The position numbers and the translations under genes are program-made. Shown one piece after another: positions 61,582 through 64,000 of a stretch of 64,000 nucleotides of DNA (position 1 is the first letter of the stretch; the number at the start of each line of letters is the position of its first letter). The stretch lies in the NCBI GenBank assembly GCA_022575985.1, contig JAKSXM010000007.1, positions 72,415,001-72,479,000 of the forward strand, in the 5' to 3' direction. Below the pieces are notes generated by a model. That model saw nothing but the letters and a program-made list of their open reading frames with translations. It searched no databases and was not told the DNA's origin. This stretch comes from Anagrus nilaparvatae. Its lineage: Eukaryota > Arthropoda > Insecta > Hymenoptera > Mymaridae.

Positions 61582-62338
61582 TTACGCTTGCAATCTTTGA
61601 TGGTTCTGAAAGAAAAAAAAATATAAAAGCTAAATAATAAATACTTTAAAAGGTCTGGTTTATTTTTATTTTAACAAAGTTTACCTCAAAACCGTCAAAT
61701 CCATATTTTTCGAGATCATAATTAACTCTTTCAATACTTTCAATTATAAGACTAGATGGTTGCAAAGAAGCTAAATTATCATTCTTTAAATTTAAATGAT
61801 CTTGTATGATTGAGTTCTCCTTGTCATTTGATGTAAATGCTAAGAGCTTATTTTCAGCAATACCTAATAATGTTCTAAATAGTTCTTCTCGTCCCAACTG
61901 AAGGTTTATTTTCTTGTTTTCTTCTTCAAGATATTGGTGGCTATTTTTCATAACCTCAAGCTCTTCTTGTAATTTTTGATGATTATTTTTAAGCACATCA
62001 AAGTCTTCACTTGCAATAAATTTTTTTTTATGAAACTGTTTTTTTTGGAGATTTTCTGCCAACACTTTTAATCTTTTATTCTTAGTTTTTAAGACCAAAT
62101 TTCTCTCAATTGTCAAACTTTTTGAATTCCTAAGAAACTTAAATTTTTGTTCTAAACATGCTCTTTTAAAAATTTCCTTGAATAACGAATCTTGTTTTTC
62201 TTTCAATTCTTTTGAAACTGTAGCTAATTTTGTTTCCATTACATCACATAGAGCCTCATATCTAGAAACACGTTCTTTTAAACTAGCAATAACTGGTTTT
62301 TGAATATCATCTTCATTGCCAGCGTTAACATGTTCTTC
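61582..62338 (-). CDS. Coiled-coil protein of unknown function, 3' part
   Basis: Not recognised. The main exon on the minus strand is 62338-61685. It opens at an acceptor (ttttttag) with EHVNAGNEDDIQKPVIASLK, so upstream exons are missing from my model. Heptad-rich segments follow: LKERVSRYEALCDVMETKLA, FDVLKNNHQKLQEELEVMKN and YLEEENKKINLQLGREELFR. It is Lys/Glu/Asn rich with a basic middle, and has no enzyme motif. A donor after FDGFE (gag|gtaaac) and an acceptor (ctttcag) at 61606 allow a short last exon, 61605-61582, ending NHQRLQA. Without that splice the frame runs to a stop at 61646. Confidence 0.55.
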
Positions 62339-64000
62339 TAAAAAAAGAGCGCGCTATATAGTATTAATTCCAAATGCATAACAGCTGATGGGTATAGATG
62401 ACCAATCAGTATTAAGTGCCTCAAAATCCCACTGACATTTCTCGATTTTAATAGAAGATTACGCATCTTGAATGCATAAAATCACATAAGATAAATACAA
62501 TATCGACTTAATTATTAAGTGCACTGGGGGCCTTTCCCCCATCCCTCCCGCCACACCCTCGTTCCCCAATGCCGGTTAGCCCCTAACCCTATTGTATAAG
62601 CAGAAGCGAATCCAGAAATTATTTTTGGGGAGGGGTCATTTGAATCAATTTTTAAAAAACAACTTTCTTAAAAAGGTCATTAAAATTTTTTATGGGTCAA
62701 AATGGTACTTTGCGCTAATTAGCTAACGTAAAATTAGCTAAAAAAAAATTATAATATAGGAGGCAATATAGGAGGCAACAATAGCGACGAATGAGAGACG
62801 GTTGAAGACGCGTGCAGAAATTATGATCAAACGATTCGACCCGTCGTTTGCCATAATTATACTAAAAACATAAAATTGAAATTTAGCTAATTATTTATCA
62901 ACAAGAAGGTCTTAAAAGAGAGGGAATATAATATAAAATTTAAAATAAAATAATATATAAATTAAATATATAATATAAATATCATTTTAGAAAAATGCTT
63001 ATATCGATAATTCAATTATACAAATTTTTAAGTTCAGAATTTCTACTTTAATTACTCAAATTTCCAAGTAATAGCTATAATATACAGGAAAGTAACAATT
63101 GTTCAATCTTTATGCAAGAAATTAATAAATTATTGTTACTGTAGTAATTTAGCAATGATAGGAGGGGGGGGTACATATTATTTGAAATTGAAATAATACA
63201 ACAATAATTTTAAAATTAATAATTAATAATTTAAATATATTTAACTTAATAATAAGTACCGGGATAAGCCGATCTCGCGGTCGGGTTAGAGTCTCATCTG
63301 CAAAAATTTGTTTTTTGTCATTACGAGTACAATAATTATAAATATTTAAAAAAAATCATAAAATATAAAAAAAGTATATTTTTAAATTTCTTCTATGGGA
63401 CTCTTTTTTTTTTTATAATCTTTAGATCAATTAACTAATAAAAAGGATAATGGAATAGGTTTTTCATATTTTAGTGGGACGACTTTAACCATATAATACA
63501 GAGTCAAAATTTTAAAATTTAAAAAATTTTTATTTCTTATGAAAAGCGGATACTTTTAAAAATTTGTAGTTTTTAGATCTTGGAAAACACGAAACAGTAA
63601 ACTAAAATTATTAACCATTTTAGATAAAACATGCATTTAACCTAATGTCCTTAATTTTAACTTTTTAAAATTTTTAGAAAAACCTAAATTGTAAGAAAAA
63701 GTAAACTAAATAAAAATTTTTATATTTTAGTGGGACGACTCCAAAAATAAACAGATGAATCATACCTGAAATACACATCCATTTAGAATATAATCTATAG
63801 TTATACATGTGTGAGTTATACATGTGTGTATTTTTTACTTTTGGAAAATTCGAAGAAAGCGATTTTTCCCGAAAATGACATCGTTTAATAGTATAAGATT
63901 TAAATACATTGTAATAATTCTAGGAATGGAATAGCTTTATAACAACGCGATTGGCTAAAAAATTTGACACGGTGGCGCTCGCGCGGTAATACACTTCGTG
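62339..64000. other. Upstream of the coiled-coil gene, no resolved features
   Basis: Mostly AT-rich, with transposon-like GC scraps near 62527-62650 and 62760-62840, and a G run near 63164. GC-richer sequence in the last 60 bases (cggtggcgctcgcgcggt) may be a promoter or first exon of the minus-strand gene or of a gene beyond the window. Confidence 0.35.

Overview
The window looks like nuclear DNA of an insect. It is AT-rich, the genes have many short GT-AG introns, one intron is of the AT-AC (U12) class, and introns and spacers are filled with inverted-repeat elements. The protein families and intron style suggest a hymenopteran, perhaps a parasitoid wasp, but that is inference. There are no bacterial features, CRISPR arrays or tRNAs that I can support.

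Layout. 9-3763 (-) is a complete USP36-type deubiquitinase gene. 5174-6113 holds a broken R1-type retrotransposon fragment between inverted repeats. 6300-10320 (+) appears to be a spliced non-coding RNA gene built from five tandem units of about 640 bp. Each unit carries a C/D-box snoRNA-like core in an intron, with an identical 68-nt C-to-D span in all five. 11643-13098 is a divergent pair of respiratory complex I genes, NDUFV3-like (-) and NDUFA11-like (+). It is followed by BRK1/HSPC300 (13235-13597, -) and SPATA20 (14275-19730, +), whose last intron is a repeat trap.

20.6-25.1 kb is almost entirely foldback and miniature elements. 26195-46617 (+) is one complete T-type (Cav3) calcium channel alpha-1 gene. 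Thirty-two exons join in frame to 2345 codons. It has an AT-AC first intron, two homologous and mutually exclusive domain II turret exons, and a likely 39-nt cassette exon. Its large introns hold nested transposable elements. A small SUN-domain gene (47525-49241, -) lies convergent to it, followed by a TTC39-family gene (49577-52160, -).

53.05-54.54 kb is an element made of two oppositely oriented 51-bp tandem arrays around a spacer that contains a piece of 18S rRNA. CANT1 apyrase (54837-56216, -) and a torsin-like AAA+ membrane protein (56908-58425, +) are next. After another repeat block and a 128-bp satellite comes a coiled-coil protein gene (about 61582-62338, -) whose 5' end I cannot resolve.

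The genes do not form a pathway. They are housekeeping (complex I, actin regulation through SCAR/WAVE, ubiquitin removal, ER/Golgi nucleotidase) or tissue-specific (calcium channel, SUN protein). Exon boundaries were read by eye from splice motifs and checked by reading-frame arithmetic. Names rest on remembered family motifs, not on searches.
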